Shown here: positions 1 to 7,942 of the stretch, piece by piece
Layout: each line of letters starts with the position of its first letter
Numbering within the stretch: the stretch's first letter is position 1
Assembly: GCA_002478565.1 (NCBI GenBank)
Contig: DLPC01000004.1
Location: 1 to 64,000 of the forward strand
Length of the DNA stretch: 64,000 nucleotides
Direction: 5' to 3'
Source: Flavobacteriales bacterium UBA7468
GTDB lineage: Bacteria; Bacteroidota; Bacteroidia; Flavobacteriales_D; Crocinitomicaceae
Position numbers and translations under genes: made by a program
Notes under the pieces: model-generated
Told to the model about the DNA's origin: nothing
What the model saw: the letters and a program-made list of their open reading frames with translations, nothing else
The model's database searches: none

Positions 1-22
1 AAGGGTTAATTTCACAGTATTG

Positions 23-106
23 TACTCGAGGCGGGACTTGAACCCGCACGGGCAAATGCCCACAGGATTTTAAGTCCGGCGTGTCTACCGATTCCACCAC
101 TCGAGC
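23..106 (-). tRNA. tRNA-Leu (anticodon UAA)
   Basis: Read on the minus strand, the segment folds as a class II tRNA with a long variable arm. The 7-bp acceptor stem has a G-U first pair, the T arm is GCGGG-TTCAAGT-CCCGC, and the anticodon loop CTTAAAA gives UAA, decoding leucine. The discriminator base is A at position 23. CCA is not encoded. It lies 7 nt downstream of tRNA-Gly on the same strand, so the two are probably processed from one transcript. Confidence 0.96.
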
Positions 107-113
107 TCAAAAG

Positions 114-186
<73 letters not shown>

Positions 187-230
187 TTAAGACACCCATT
201 ATTGCGCAGCCTTTGCTTTGCTAGGGGCGA

Positions 231-260
231 CAAAGTTAACGATAATTTTAATTTTTCAAA
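231..260 (-). promoter_or_regulatory. Promoter of the tRNA-Gly/tRNA-Leu unit
   Basis: On the minus strand, a -33 box TTTG (260-257) is followed by 18 nt and then TAACTTTG (238-231). This matches the Bacteroidota consensus TTTG-(about 19)-TAnnTTTG. It sits about 45 nt before the 5' end of tRNA-Gly, and the -33 box overlaps the last codons of the lycopene cyclase gene. Assigned from sequence match and position only. Confidence 0.6.
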
Positions 261-946
261 ATTCTAGATGCATTTTCCTTGCGATTTTTTAAAGAAAAAT
301 AGATCCAGGTGAGTGGTAATAACAACGCGTAATTGTAATAGAGGTCTTCAAAAGGGATGCTGATCATGCGCCAACCAATGATGTGAGAACCACTGTACCA
401 GACAATTGGCTCGTCCGTGACTGCACCTGTAAGAATGCCATTGACGATAAAAAATGGAAGTAAACACAGTAGATATGCCCACATGAAATCTTGGTACCAT
501 GTTTTTTTACGACAGAGCAAAGTAAGCGCGCCACTTAATGCACAAGCTAAAAAAGTATAATAGTTCTTTGCAAAAAGCAGCACCCAAAGGGTGGAGCTAA
601 ACACAAATAAAAAGGCGAATAATTGTGGGAGTTTCGCCACAGTCCGATTTGGAAAATAGGCTTGAATGACGCGAAGCAAAAAGATAAAATTATAAGGAAT
701 GACAAAAAAGAACAGTACTTCTTCGAGTGGAAGATGACCAAAATAAACTTTAAGGAGATAGCGCGGATTGAAGCCCCAAACGCCCCATTGTGTGAATAAT
801 TCATCCCAAATCAGAAAAGGTACAGCGACACAAATAGAGGCAAGCAGTACAATAGACCACTCTTTAAAAAAGGCAACTTTTTTATCAAAACTAAGCGCAA
901 ATGGCCCAGCAAAAGACAATAAAATAACCCAACCGTATAAACTCAT
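248..946 (-). CDS. crtY: Lycopene cyclase, fused CrtYcd type
   Basis: A 232-residue polytopic membrane protein of the lycopene cyclase-domain family (the CrtYc/CrtYd type found in Gram-positives and Bacteroidota, not the flavoprotein CrtY). It should cyclise psi ends of lycopene to beta rings. Both family repeats are visible: GVWGFN around 55-60 followed by PLEE at 73-76, and a second PFED at 198-201; these acidic sites mark the two half-domains that are separate subunits in actinobacteria. The start overlaps the crtZ stop by 4 nt, so the two are translationally coupled. It is the last gene of a minus-strand run with crtZ and a CruF-like gene. Phytoene synthase and desaturase are not in the window. 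Confidence 0.88.
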   Translation of the reverse strand: MSLYGWVILLSFAGPFALSFDKKVAFFKEWSIVLLASICVAVPFLIWDELFTQWGVWGFNPRYLLKVYFGHLPLEEVLFFFVIPYNFIFLLRVIQAYFPNRTVAKLPQLFAFLFVFSSTLWVLLFAKNYYTFLACALSGALTLLCRKKTWYQDFMWAYLLCLLPFFIVNGILTGAVTDEPIVWYSGSHIIGWRMISIPFEDLYYNYALLLPLTWIYFSLKNRKENASRILKN

Positions 947-1419
947 GCGCGTTCTTGCTTTTTAAATTGCTTGGCACTTTCAATGTAGAAACGAATAGGC
1001 ACTAGCAACATACCAAAACACTCTCCGTGCTCTTTTCCCAAATGCTTGTGATGGATTTTATGTGCTCTTCGAATGGCATAGAAATAAGGATGCTCAATGT
1101 CTCGGAGCCATTTGAATCTGCGGTGAATATAGACATCGTGAATGAGAAAATAAGCCAAACCGTAAGCGGCAATACCAAAACCAATCCAAACGGGAAATAA
1201 GTTTTGATTCATCATACCAAGCATAATACAAAGCCAAGATGGAATGGCATATATAAGGAAGAACACATCGTTTTTTTCAAAAAAACCAGGCTCAACCTGA
1301 TGGTGATCTTTGTGGAAATACCACATGATGCCGTGCATGACATATTTATGCGTGGCCCACGCCATGAATTCCATGATGAAAAATGTACTGAGTAAAACCA
1401 ATGGACCCCACCAAATCAT
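943..1419 (-). CDS. crtZ: Beta-carotene hydroxylase
   Basis: A 158-residue non-heme di-iron membrane hydroxylase of the fatty-acid hydroxylase superfamily, expected to add 3-hydroxyl groups to beta rings (beta-carotene to zeaxanthin). The histidine clusters expected for iron binding are all present: H24/H29 in HKYVMH, H36 and H39-H40 in HKDHH, H94/H99 in HDVYIH, and H120/H123-H124 in HKIHH. Length matches bacterial CrtZ. Its start overlaps the upstream CruF-like gene by 4 nt and its stop overlaps the cyclase start by 4 nt, so the three genes form one coupled unit. Whether the final pigment is zeaxanthin or a monocyclic xanthophyll depends on the CruF-like neighbour. Confidence 0.93.
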   Translation of the reverse strand: MIWWGPLVLLSTFFIMEFMAWATHKYVMHGIMWYFHKDHHQVEPGFFEKNDVFFLIYAIPSWLCIMLGMMNQNLFPVWIGFGIAAYGLAYFLIHDVYIHRRFKWLRDIEHPYFYAIRRAHKIHHKHLGKEHGECFGMLLVPIRFYIESAKQFKKQERA

Positions 1420-2072
1420 AAGTAAAGATTTAAAATACTGAAAAACGCTATTATGTAAAAAAACAATGCAATAGCTACATTGTTTGCTTCATTTAGCCTC
1501 CATTTTCGATATGCAAATTGAATAAGGAGCGAAACAAGAAGCCAACAAACATAATTGTAAAATGGTATTTGGTTGTTTTTCCAATTCCAAAAATGAAGCT
1601 TGATGGCCACGGGCTCCATCAGAAAATCAAGGAAGACCATAAATAGTGCCGCCACGAAAATCTCTAAGTAGAAATTGAGTTTAAGTTTGTGCAACATTGC
1701 CGCAGAAACAATGCTTAACATGGCCCAATTGATGCCAATAATGATCGGAACAGCAAAAACCTTAGGACCCAAAACAGGCCCGTAATTGTAGTCTCCAAAT
1801 AAGATTCCAGTATGTACACCAATCCATTCGGCACACATTCCGATTGAAAAAGCAAGACCAACAAAGCCCCAAAATTTAATGCCGTATGTGCTTCGACTCA
1901 ATAAAAGCACAAGGAACGACAACATAAGGTGAAAAAACGATAGATTCACAAAGAAAGTCCTGTAGGCTGGGAAGTACATTCCTACTATTCCTACTATATA
2001 GAAAATGCCAATAAAAAGAATCAATTTGCGATTCAAAATTCTATTCTTTAGTGATGAAAGCCTGGCCTTCAA
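1416..2072 (-). CDS. CruF-like carotenoid biosynthesis membrane protein
   Basis: A 218-residue integral membrane protein with about seven hydrophobic segments, resembling the carotenoid biosynthesis family that includes CruF (1',2'-hydratase of psi ends). Visible family-like features are the acidic membrane-adjacent stretches GDYNYGP near the middle and DFLMEPVA around 150-157, then the W-rich WNWKNN. If it is a CruF, it would hydrate the acyclic end of a monocyclic carotene on the way to myxol- or saproxanthin-type pigments, known in marine flavobacteria. The start at 2072 overlaps the SDR gene by 32 nt; the ATG is in frame with the first hydrophobic segment. Family call is fairly secure; the exact reaction is inferred. 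Confidence 0.75.
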   Translation of the reverse strand: MKARLSSLKNRILNRKLILFIGIFYIVGIVGMYFPAYRTFFVNLSFFHLMLSFLVLLLSRSTYGIKFWGFVGLAFSIGMCAEWIGVHTGILFGDYNYGPVLGPKVFAVPIIIGINWAMLSIVSAAMLHKLKLNFYLEIFVAALFMVFLDFLMEPVAIKLHFWNWKNNQIPFYNYVCWLLVSLLIQFAYRKWRLNEANNVAIALFFYIIAFFSILNLYL

Positions 2073-3051
2073 TCATATTTGAAATAATTTGATCAAGAGG
2101 CGTGTACTCAAAGGACAATTCAGTTTTAATTTTGTTGATATCGTACTGCACATTTTGATGAGAAGACCTTGCGGTTTCTATACTAAGGCCAGATCTTTTG
2201 CCGCTAACATGACACCAAAGTTCATGCATTATGGCAAAAAGATAGGTGAGTCTTTTGGATACAGCAATTTTTGGAGGTTTATTGCCAATTTGTAATGCAA
2301 ATTGCGTGAAAAGCGCTTTGAAAGATTGTTGTGGCCCAACAATTAAAAAACGCTCATTGTGCACCCTTTTTTCAACTAACCGAACCATAGCAAGCGCGAC
2401 ATCTCTTGCGTCTACCACAGCATTGCTACCAGAAGTGTAAAATAAAAGACCATTTTTGGCAGTTTCGAGTATTTGAAGAGAAGGACTACCTTGGGCCGCA
2501 GGGCCTAAAATTACACAAGGGTTAACGATTACGGCATTTAAGCCTTCCTCAATACCTCGCCAAACTTCTCTTTCAGCCAGTAATTTAGAAATACCATAGC
2601 CGCTGTGCTTACCGCCAACTTGCCATTTGGTTTGTTCATTGACTAATTTACCAGCTCCTCCAATTGCTGCGGTGGAACTCACATGACAAAAGTGCTTGAC
2701 CTTGTGTTTTAATGAAAAATCAACAAGGCTTGCGGTTACATACCGATTTTGTTGCAGACAAAGCTCGAAATCGGCCTTAAAAAATGAAACTAGGGCAGCA
2801 CAATGGTAGACAAAATCTGTCCCGTGAACGAGTTGATTGATATCGACCAAATCAGTTAGATCAGCTTGAACCCATTGGATAAGCGCCCATTTTTCTTCTG
2901 CTTCCTCCTTGAAATAATAATGAAAAAGTCTTTTGACTGCTTGTACTTTTGCCGCATCGCGAAAGCTCGCACGGCAATGCTGCCCGTTTTTAACGAGCAC
3001 GACCAGTACATGACTGCCTAACAATCCGGTGGCTCCGGTTACTAAATTCAC
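2041..3051 (-). CDS. Extended SDR, NAD(P)-dependent epimerase/dehydratase
   Basis: A 336-residue Rossmann-fold protein. The N-terminal GATGLLGSH (6-14) is the extended-SDR dinucleotide motif, and S125-S126 with Y152xxxK156 form the catalytic set. The substrate is not readable from sequence; relatives act on nucleotide sugars, sterol-like alcohols or flavonoid-like ketones. The likely start is a GTG at 3051, 16 nt after the hemL stop. It sits between hemL and the carotenoid genes on one strand, so a role in tailoring a carotenoid end group or its sugar is possible but unproven. Confidence 0.75.
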   Translation of the reverse strand: MNLVTGATGLLGSHVLVVLVKNGQHCRASFRDAAKVQAVKRLFHYYFKEEAEEKWALIQWVQADLTDLVDINQLVHGTDFVYHCAALVSFFKADFELCLQQNRYVTASLVDFSLKHKVKHFCHVSSTAAIGGAGKLVNEQTKWQVGGKHSGYGISKLLAEREVWRGIEEGLNAVIVNPCVILGPAAQGSPSLQILETAKNGLLFYTSGSNAVVDARDVALAMVRLVEKRVHNERFLIVGPQQSFKALFTQFALQIGNKPPKIAVSKRLTYLFAIMHELWCHVSGKRSGLSIETARSSHQNVQYDINKIKTELSFEYTPLDQIISNMIEGQAFITKE

Positions 3052-3067
3052 GGTTTAAAGCTAGCGA

Positions 3068-4381
3068 TTACATTTGATTATAATACGCAGACAACGCTTC
3101 TTTGATTTTTTCTTGGGCAAATGCTAATTGTTCTGGCGTATGTGCAGAGGAGATAAACCCAACTTCGTAGCCACTCGGACCGAAATAAACACCGCGGTCC
3201 AGAAGGAAATGATGCATAAAATTGAAGGCACTCATGTCACTGTCAATTTGTTCTGCAGCGGCAATACGTTTTTTACCATTGAATGAAAACCAGAAAATAG
3301 AACCAATACTAACCATTTCCATTGGAAAGCCATGTTGCGCAGCAAATTCGTTAATACCCTCAACAAAAGCAGTGGTTTTTTGAGCTTGTTTGGTATAAAA
3401 ATCTGGCGTTGCACAAAGTTCGAGTTGTGCTAGCCCAGCTGCCATTGCTACTGGATTTCCAGAAAGTGTTCCTGCCTGATATACTGGCCCTTCTGGCGAA
3501 ACGAATTGCATGATTTCTTTTTTAGCGCCGTAAGCTCCGACAGGGAGCCCTCCACCAATGATTTTTCCGTAGGTAACAATGTCAGGAGAAATATTGTAAT
3601 ATTCGGCTGCTCCGCCGAATGCAACTCTGAATCCAGAAATGACTTCGTCAAAAATTAAAAACACCTTGTATTTGGTGCAAAGTTCGCGTAGTTGTGTTAA
3701 GAAGCTGAGGTCTTGCAAAATGAGGCCGTTGTTAGCGGGAATTGGCTCAATGATTACAGCAGCTAAATCGTGGTGATTGGTTTCAAAACAAGCCTCTAAA
3801 GCAGCGAGGTCATTTAATGGCAAGACTAAAGTTTCGTTTGCAAATGCTTCAGGTACACCTGCACTCGATGAGGTGCCGAAAGTCACTAGACCGCTACCGG
3901 CCTTGACTAATAAAGCATCGACGTGCCCATGATAGCACCCTTCAAACTTGATAATTTTATTTTTTCCGCTGGCACCGCGAGCCAAGCGCAATGCACTCAT
4001 GACCGCCTCAGTACCTGAGCTTGTGAATCGAATTTTATCAATGAAGGGCAATCTTTGGAGCATAAATGCAGCCAATTCATTTTCATTTTTAGTTGGCGCT
4101 CCAAAGCTAGCACCGTTACTGAGCGCCGCAACAATTTTTTCAAATACGTAGGGATGGTTGTGACCATGAATAAGCGGCCCCCAACTGCAACAGAAATCAA
4201 TAAATTCGTTGCAGTCTTCATCCCAGATATTAGCACCGTCACCTTTGGCTATAAATAATGGTGTACCACCCACTGATTTAAAAGCACGAACAGGTGAGTT
4301 TACACCACCTGGGAAATATTCTTTAGCTGCTTCAAACAATTCTGCCGAACGGCTGCGGTTAATCGGAGAGGGAGTCTTCAT
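3068..4381 (-). CDS. hemL: Glutamate-1-semialdehyde 2,1-aminomutase
   Basis: A 438-residue PLP-dependent class III aminotransferase-fold enzyme that converts glutamate-1-semialdehyde to 5-aminolevulinate, the C5-route entry to tetrapyrroles. Visible signatures include GGVNSPVRAF near the N-terminus, the SSGTEA phosphate-binding loop (121-126), D245 in FDEVISGFR, and the PLP lysine K273 in YGKIIGGGLP. I chose the ATG at 4381 over an in-frame codon at 4405 because the family begins just before the RS.ELF motif and because a -7 box at 4403-4410 would lie inside the longer form. It heads the minus-strand run that continues into SDR and carotenoid genes. Confidence 0.96.
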   Translation of the reverse strand: MKTPSPINRSRSAELFEAAKEYFPGGVNSPVRAFKSVGGTPLFIAKGDGANIWDEDCNEFIDFCCSWGPLIHGHNHPYVFEKIVAALSNGASFGAPTKNENELAAFMLQRLPFIDKIRFTSSGTEAVMSALRLARGASGKNKIIKFEGCYHGHVDALLVKAGSGLVTFGTSSSAGVPEAFANETLVLPLNDLAALEACFETNHHDLAAVIIEPIPANNGLILQDLSFLTQLRELCTKYKVFLIFDEVISGFRVAFGGAAEYYNISPDIVTYGKIIGGGLPVGAYGAKKEIMQFVSPEGPVYQAGTLSGNPVAMAAGLAQLELCATPDFYTKQAQKTTAFVEGINEFAAQHGFPMEMVSIGSIFWFSFNGKKRIAAAEQIDSDMSAFNFMHHFLLDRGVYFGPSGYEVGFISSAHTPEQLAFAQEKIKEALSAYYNQM

Positions 4382-4388
4382 TCTTGTG

Positions 4389-4410
4389 TATATTTGCGAG
4401 AACAAAAGTA
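4389..4410. promoter_or_regulatory. Divergent hemL/kynU -7 boxes
   Basis: The 46-nt gap between the hemL and kynU start codons holds two perfect Bacteroidota -7 elements back to back: TATATTTG on the plus strand (4389-4396) toward kynU and TACTTTTG on the minus strand (4410-4403) toward hemL. They leave about 31 and 21 nt before the respective start codons. Neither has a convincing -33 TTTG at the right spacing, so strength is uncertain. Confidence 0.4.
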
Positions 4411-4427
4411 CGAATAAAGCCGCGCAT

Positions 4428-5702
4428 ATGGAATTTCAAGATAGCCTCGATTTTGCAAAACAATTAGACCAACAAGATCCATTAGCAGCGTTTCGTTCGC
4501 GCTTTTATTTTCCAAATTTTCATACAGAGAATCCGGTTTATCTGACGGGTAATTCTTTAGGTCTTCAACCAAAAACTGCTGCAAAATATTTGCAAGAAGA
4601 ACTTGATGATTGGGCCAAATTTGGTGTTGAAGGACACTTTCTTTCAAGAAGACCTTGGTTCTCATATCATGAAAACCTGACTGCAATGGCCGCCAAAATT
4701 GTAGGAGCTCTTCCAATTGAAGTTGTAATCACGCATTCTTTGACGACCAACCTTCACTTATTAATGGTGTCTTTTTATCGCCCTGAAGGTAAGCGCGTCA
4801 AAATTCTTTGTGAAGAAAAAGCTTTTCCATCCGATCAATATGCCTTGGCTTCACAGGTGTCATTCCACGGTTTGCCTCATGATGCCTTGGTAGAAGTGGG
4901 CCCTCGCGACGGAGAGCAACTCATCAGAGAGGAAGATATCCTTGCCAAGATTCAAGAATTAGGAGATGAATTAGCCTTAGTTATGATTGGCGGTGTAAAT
5001 TATTATACTGGACAGTATTTCGATTTGGAAAAAATTACAAAAGCTGGTCATGCAGTTGGGGCAGTGGTAGGTTTTGATTTAGCACATGCAGCTGGAAATG
5101 TCAATCTTCAATTACACGATTGGAATGTCGATTTTGCAGCTTGGTGTGGATACAAATATTTGAACTCTTCACCAGGGGGTGTATCTGGAATGTTTGTACA
5201 CGAACGCCACGCCAACAACAAAAGCTTGCCACGTTTTGCCGGGTGGTGGGGACACAACAAAGAGGTGCGTTTTCAAATGGAGCCTGGTTTTGACCCAATA
5301 CCTGGTGCTGAAGGTTGGCAATTGAGCAATGCCCCCGTATTGGGTATGGCAGCACATTTAGCTTCACTTGAAATTTTTGAAGAGGCCGGCATGGATCGCA
5401 TTGGTCAAAAAAGAAACCAGCTTACTGCATATTTAGAGTACCTGATTCATTTAGTTTCTGAACGCAACAAAGAAAAATGTGAATTTGAAGTGATCACCCC
5501 TAGATCTCCAAAACAGAGAGGAGCACAATTGTCTATAATGGCTAAAGGTCAGGGTCGTCAACTTTTTGACAAACTCACCGCTTTGGGCGTAATTGCCGAC
5601 TGGCGAGAACCTAATGTGATAAGAATTGCGCCTGCCCCGCTTTATAATTCATACGAAGACTGCTTCCGTTTTGCTCAATTTTTAGAGCAAGCCCTTCATT
5701 AA
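4428..5702 (+). CDS. kynU: Kynureninase
   Basis: A 424-residue PLP enzyme of the aminotransferase class V fold, expected to cleave kynurenine or 3-hydroxykynurenine to (hydroxy)anthranilate and alanine. Recognisable features are YLTGNSLGLQP near the N-terminus, D217 and H220 in GFDLAHAAGN, and the Schiff-base lysine K243 in CGYKYLNSSPGG. The frame extends back to 4209 across hemL, but the true start is the ATG at 4428, just before the family's N-terminus. It is transcribed divergently from hemL. No other kynurenine-pathway or NAD-synthesis gene is nearby, so its pathway partners must be elsewhere. Confidence 0.94.
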   Translation: MEFQDSLDFAKQLDQQDPLAAFRSRFYFPNFHTENPVYLTGNSLGLQPKTAAKYLQEELDDWAKFGVEGHFLSRRPWFSYHENLTAMAAKIVGALPIEVVITHSLTTNLHLLMVSFYRPEGKRVKILCEEKAFPSDQYALASQVSFHGLPHDALVEVGPRDGEQLIREEDILAKIQELGDELALVMIGGVNYYTGQYFDLEKITKAGHAVGAVVGFDLAHAAGNVNLQLHDWNVDFAAWCGYKYLNSSPGGVSGMFVHERHANNKSLPRFAGWWGHNKEVRFQMEPGFDPIPGAEGWQLSNAPVLGMAAHLASLEIFEEAGMDRIGQKRNQLTAYLEYLIHLVSERNKEKCEFEVITPRSPKQRGAQLSIMAKGQGRQLFDKLTALGVIADWREPNVIRIAPAPLYNSYEDCFRFAQFLEQALH

Positions 5703-5724
5703 AACGTAGGTGAAGAGTAAATTT

Positions 5725-6291
5725 TTAGACAAGCTGGGTTAAATAACGCTGTATATCAGCGGCAAAATATTTGATTTCTAAAGCCCGGACGATCTTTTCT
5801 ATTTCATTTGCACTTGCATTTTTTGGAAGCTTTTGAGCATGTTGAAACAAAAGTTTTCCTTTATCAAATTCTTCGTTCACTAAGTGGATACTGATTCCAC
5901 TAAACGCTTGATCTGCTGCAGCGACAGCCTGATGCACTTTTTGACCGTACATCCCCGCACCCCCAAAGTTGGGAAGCAAGGATGGATGAATATTGATGAT
6001 TTTTTCAGGAAATGCTTCTATAAGGTCAGTTGGGATCTTTTTGAGGAATCCGGCCAATATTATCCATTGTGCTTTTGTGTTTCGACAAAAATCTAGGTAA
6101 GCAGAAAAGTCTTGTCCTGAAATGTGCAGGAAAGGAACACGGTGTATTTCGCAAAATTGCGCCATTTCCGAATTCTCTTTGCTTGAGACTACACCGCACA
6201 CAGTAATTGCTTCATTTCCATCAAAATAGCGGATAATTTCTCTTGCATTGCTGCCGGCCCCGGAAATAAAAATGATTATTTTAGTTTGCAT
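5725..6291 (-). CDS. purN: Phosphoribosylglycinamide formyltransferase
   Basis: A 188-residue folate-dependent GAR transformylase, the third step of de novo purine synthesis. The N-terminal FISGAGSNAREI forms the substrate phosphate loop, and NIHPSLLP carries the catalytic Asn/His of the family. The frame is open to a TTG at 6327, but the ATG at 6291 is preferred: it directly precedes the first beta strand, and a -7 box (6300-6307) sits between the two candidates. It converges on kynU with a 22-nt gap. purH occurs at 19-20.7 kb, so purine genes are scattered in this genome. Confidence 0.94.
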   Translation of the reverse strand: MQTKIIIFISGAGSNAREIIRYFDGNEAITVCGVVSSKENSEMAQFCEIHRVPFLHISGQDFSAYLDFCRNTKAQWIILAGFLKKIPTDLIEAFPEKIINIHPSLLPNFGGAGMYGQKVHQAVAAADQAFSGISIHLVNEEFDKGKLLFQHAQKLPKNASANEIEKIVRALEIKYFAADIQRYLTQLV

Positions 6292-6299
6292 TTCGTCAA

Positions 6300-6327
6300 C
6301 AAAGTTAAGCATAGTGAGTGATTCCAA
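6300..6327 (-). promoter_or_regulatory. purN promoter
   Basis: On the minus strand, TAACTTTG (6307-6300) lies 8 nt before the purN ATG, with a TTG-containing -33-like element at 6327-6325 and 17 nt between. The very short distance implies a transcript with almost no leader and supports the 6291 start. Confidence 0.45.
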
Positions 6328-6370
6328 GTATTTGAGCCCTCAAGTGTTGATAAATTAAATTCATATAAGT

Positions 6371-6401
6371 TTTGTTTATTGGGCGATAGTTTTTTTCTTT
6401 G
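6371..6401 (+). promoter_or_regulatory. acpP-fabF-rnc promoter
   Basis: TTTG at 6371-6374 is followed after 19 nt by TTTCTTTG (6394-6401), one mismatch from TAnnTTTG. It lies 27 nt upstream of the acpP start in a T-rich tract and would drive the whole fatty-acid/RNase III unit. Confidence 0.45.
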
Positions 6402-6428
6402 CAAGCTGAAACCTTTAAATTTTAAAAA

Positions 6429-6662
6429 ATGTCTGACATCAAAGCTAAAGTTATCGCGATCATCGTAGATAAACTGAATGTTGAAGAAAGTGAAGTAACT
6501 AACGAAGCTAGCTTCACAAATGACTTGGGTGCTGATTCACTCGACACCGTTGAGTTAATCATGGAATTCGAGAAACAATTCAACATTTCTATTCCAGACG
6601 ATAAAGCAGAAGGTATCCAAACTGTTGGTGACGCTATTGCTTACATCGAAGCAAACGTGTAA
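6429..6662 (+). CDS. acpP: Acyl carrier protein
   Basis: A 77-residue acidic four-helix protein that carries growing acyl chains on phosphopantetheine. The attachment serine is S37 in the invariant DSLD motif (GADSLDTVELIM). Length, charge and the C-terminal VGDAIAYIE helix match ACP. It is immediately followed by fabF after 25 nt and then rnc, the conserved acpP-fabF-rnc order. Codon use is biased toward frequent codons, as expected for an abundant protein. Confidence 0.98.
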   Translation: MSDIKAKVIAIIVDKLNVEESEVTNEASFTNDLGADSLDTVELIMEFEKQFNISIPDDKAEGIQTVGDAIAYIEANV

Positions 6663-6687
6663 TCTTTCACGCTACTAATTTACAGGT

Positions 6688-7941
6688 ATGCAATTAAAAA
6701 GAGTTGTTGTAACGGGCCTTGGTGCGCTCACCCCTATAGGAAATACAGTACAAGAATACTGGGATGGCCTAATGGCAGGAAAGAGCGGAGCTGCACCCAT
6801 TAAACAATTTGACGCTTCTTTATTTAAGACGCAGTTTGCTTGTGAATTAAAAGATTTCAATGTAGAAGACCACATTGACAGAAAGGAAGCGCGTAAGCTT
6901 GATCAATTTTCGCAGTATGCCATAGTTACCGCCACGGAAGCTATGGCAGATGCTGCGTTGCTTGAGTCCAATCCAAATCTTGATCGCATTGGCGTCATTT
7001 GGGGTTCGGGCGTTGGGGGTCTTAAAACCTTCCAAGAAGAAGCCAGAGATTACTTTGGCGGAGACGGAACGCCGCGTTTCAATCCTTTCTTTATTCCAAA
7101 AATGATTGCTGATATCGCAGCAGGACACATCTCTATAAAATATGGTCTTCGCGGGCCAAATTATGTGTGTGTTTCTGCATGTGCTTCGGCTACAAATGCC
7201 ATAATTGACGCCTTCAACCTCATACGTTTAGGTAAAGCCGACGCAATCGTAACTGGTGGTTCAGAAGCGGGTGTCAATGAAATGGGAATGGGTGGTTTCA
7301 ATGCTTTAAAAGCATTGTCGACACGCAACGAATCACCAGAGACCGCTTCTCGTCCTTTTGACCTCGATCGCGATGGTTTTGTTTTAGGCGAGGGGTCAGG
7401 TTGTTTAATTCTCGAAGAATACGAGCACGCAGTCAAAAGAGGTGCAAAAATTTATGCGGAAGTTATCGGCGGAGGAATGTCCGGAGATGCCTACCACATG
7501 ACTGCCCCTCATCCAGATGGTATTGGCGCAAGAAACACAATGTTGGCAGCCTTAGAAGACGCAGAAATTGATCCTAAAGACGTAGATTACGTTAACGTAC
7601 ATGGTACATCTACTCCATTAGGTGACATCGCTGAAGTAAAAGCCATTCAAAGCGTTTTTGGCGAGCATGCCTACAACCTCAATATTAGCTCAACTAAGTC
7701 AATGACAGGTCACCTTCTCGGTGCTGCAGGTGCTATTGAAGCAGTAGCCTGTGTTTTATCTGTCAAAAATGACTTGATACCGCCTACTATCAATCACTTT
7801 ACAGACGATCCTGAGCTCGATCCAAAATTGAATTTTACCTTCCATAAGCCACAGGCTAGAACGGTAAACATTGCACTTTCCAATACGTTCGGTTTTGGAG
7901 GTCACAATACCACCATCATCGTCAAGAAATTCAACGCATAA
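6688..7941 (+). CDS. fabF: 3-oxoacyl-ACP synthase II
   Basis: A 417-residue beta-ketoacyl-ACP synthase that condenses malonyl-ACP with acyl-ACP in fatty-acid elongation. The thiolase-fold catalytic triad is intact: C165 in VSACASATNA, H305 in HGTSTPLGD, and H342 in SMTGHLLGAAGA. The glycine-rich C-terminal TFGFGGHN is also present. Length is normal for FabF. It sits between acpP and rnc in one plus-strand operon. Confidence 0.97.
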   Translation: MQLKRVVVTGLGALTPIGNTVQEYWDGLMAGKSGAAPIKQFDASLFKTQFACELKDFNVEDHIDRKEARKLDQFSQYAIVTATEAMADAALLESNPNLDRIGVIWGSGVGGLKTFQEEARDYFGGDGTPRFNPFFIPKMIADIAAGHISIKYGLRGPNYVCVSACASATNAIIDAFNLIRLGKADAIVTGGSEAGVNEMGMGGFNALKALSTRNESPETASRPFDLDRDGFVLGEGSGCLILEEYEHAVKRGAKIYAEVIGGGMSGDAYHMTAPHPDGIGARNTMLAALEDAEIDPKDVDYVNVHGTSTPLGDIAEVKAIQSVFGEHAYNLNISSTKSMTGHLLGAAGAIEAVACVLSVKNDLIPPTINHFTDDPELDPKLNFTFHKPQARTVNIALSNTFGFGGHNTTIIVKKFNA

Positions 7942-7942
7942 G

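Noticed and set aside
248..2072. Rhodopsin/retinal pathway
   Set aside because: Carotenoid genes are present, but no rhodopsin or beta-carotene dioxygenase gene is in the window.
4209..4427. Extended N-terminus of kynureninase overlapping hemL
   Set aside because: The extra residues run through hemL on the opposite strand and precede the family's normal start; -7 boxes lie within.
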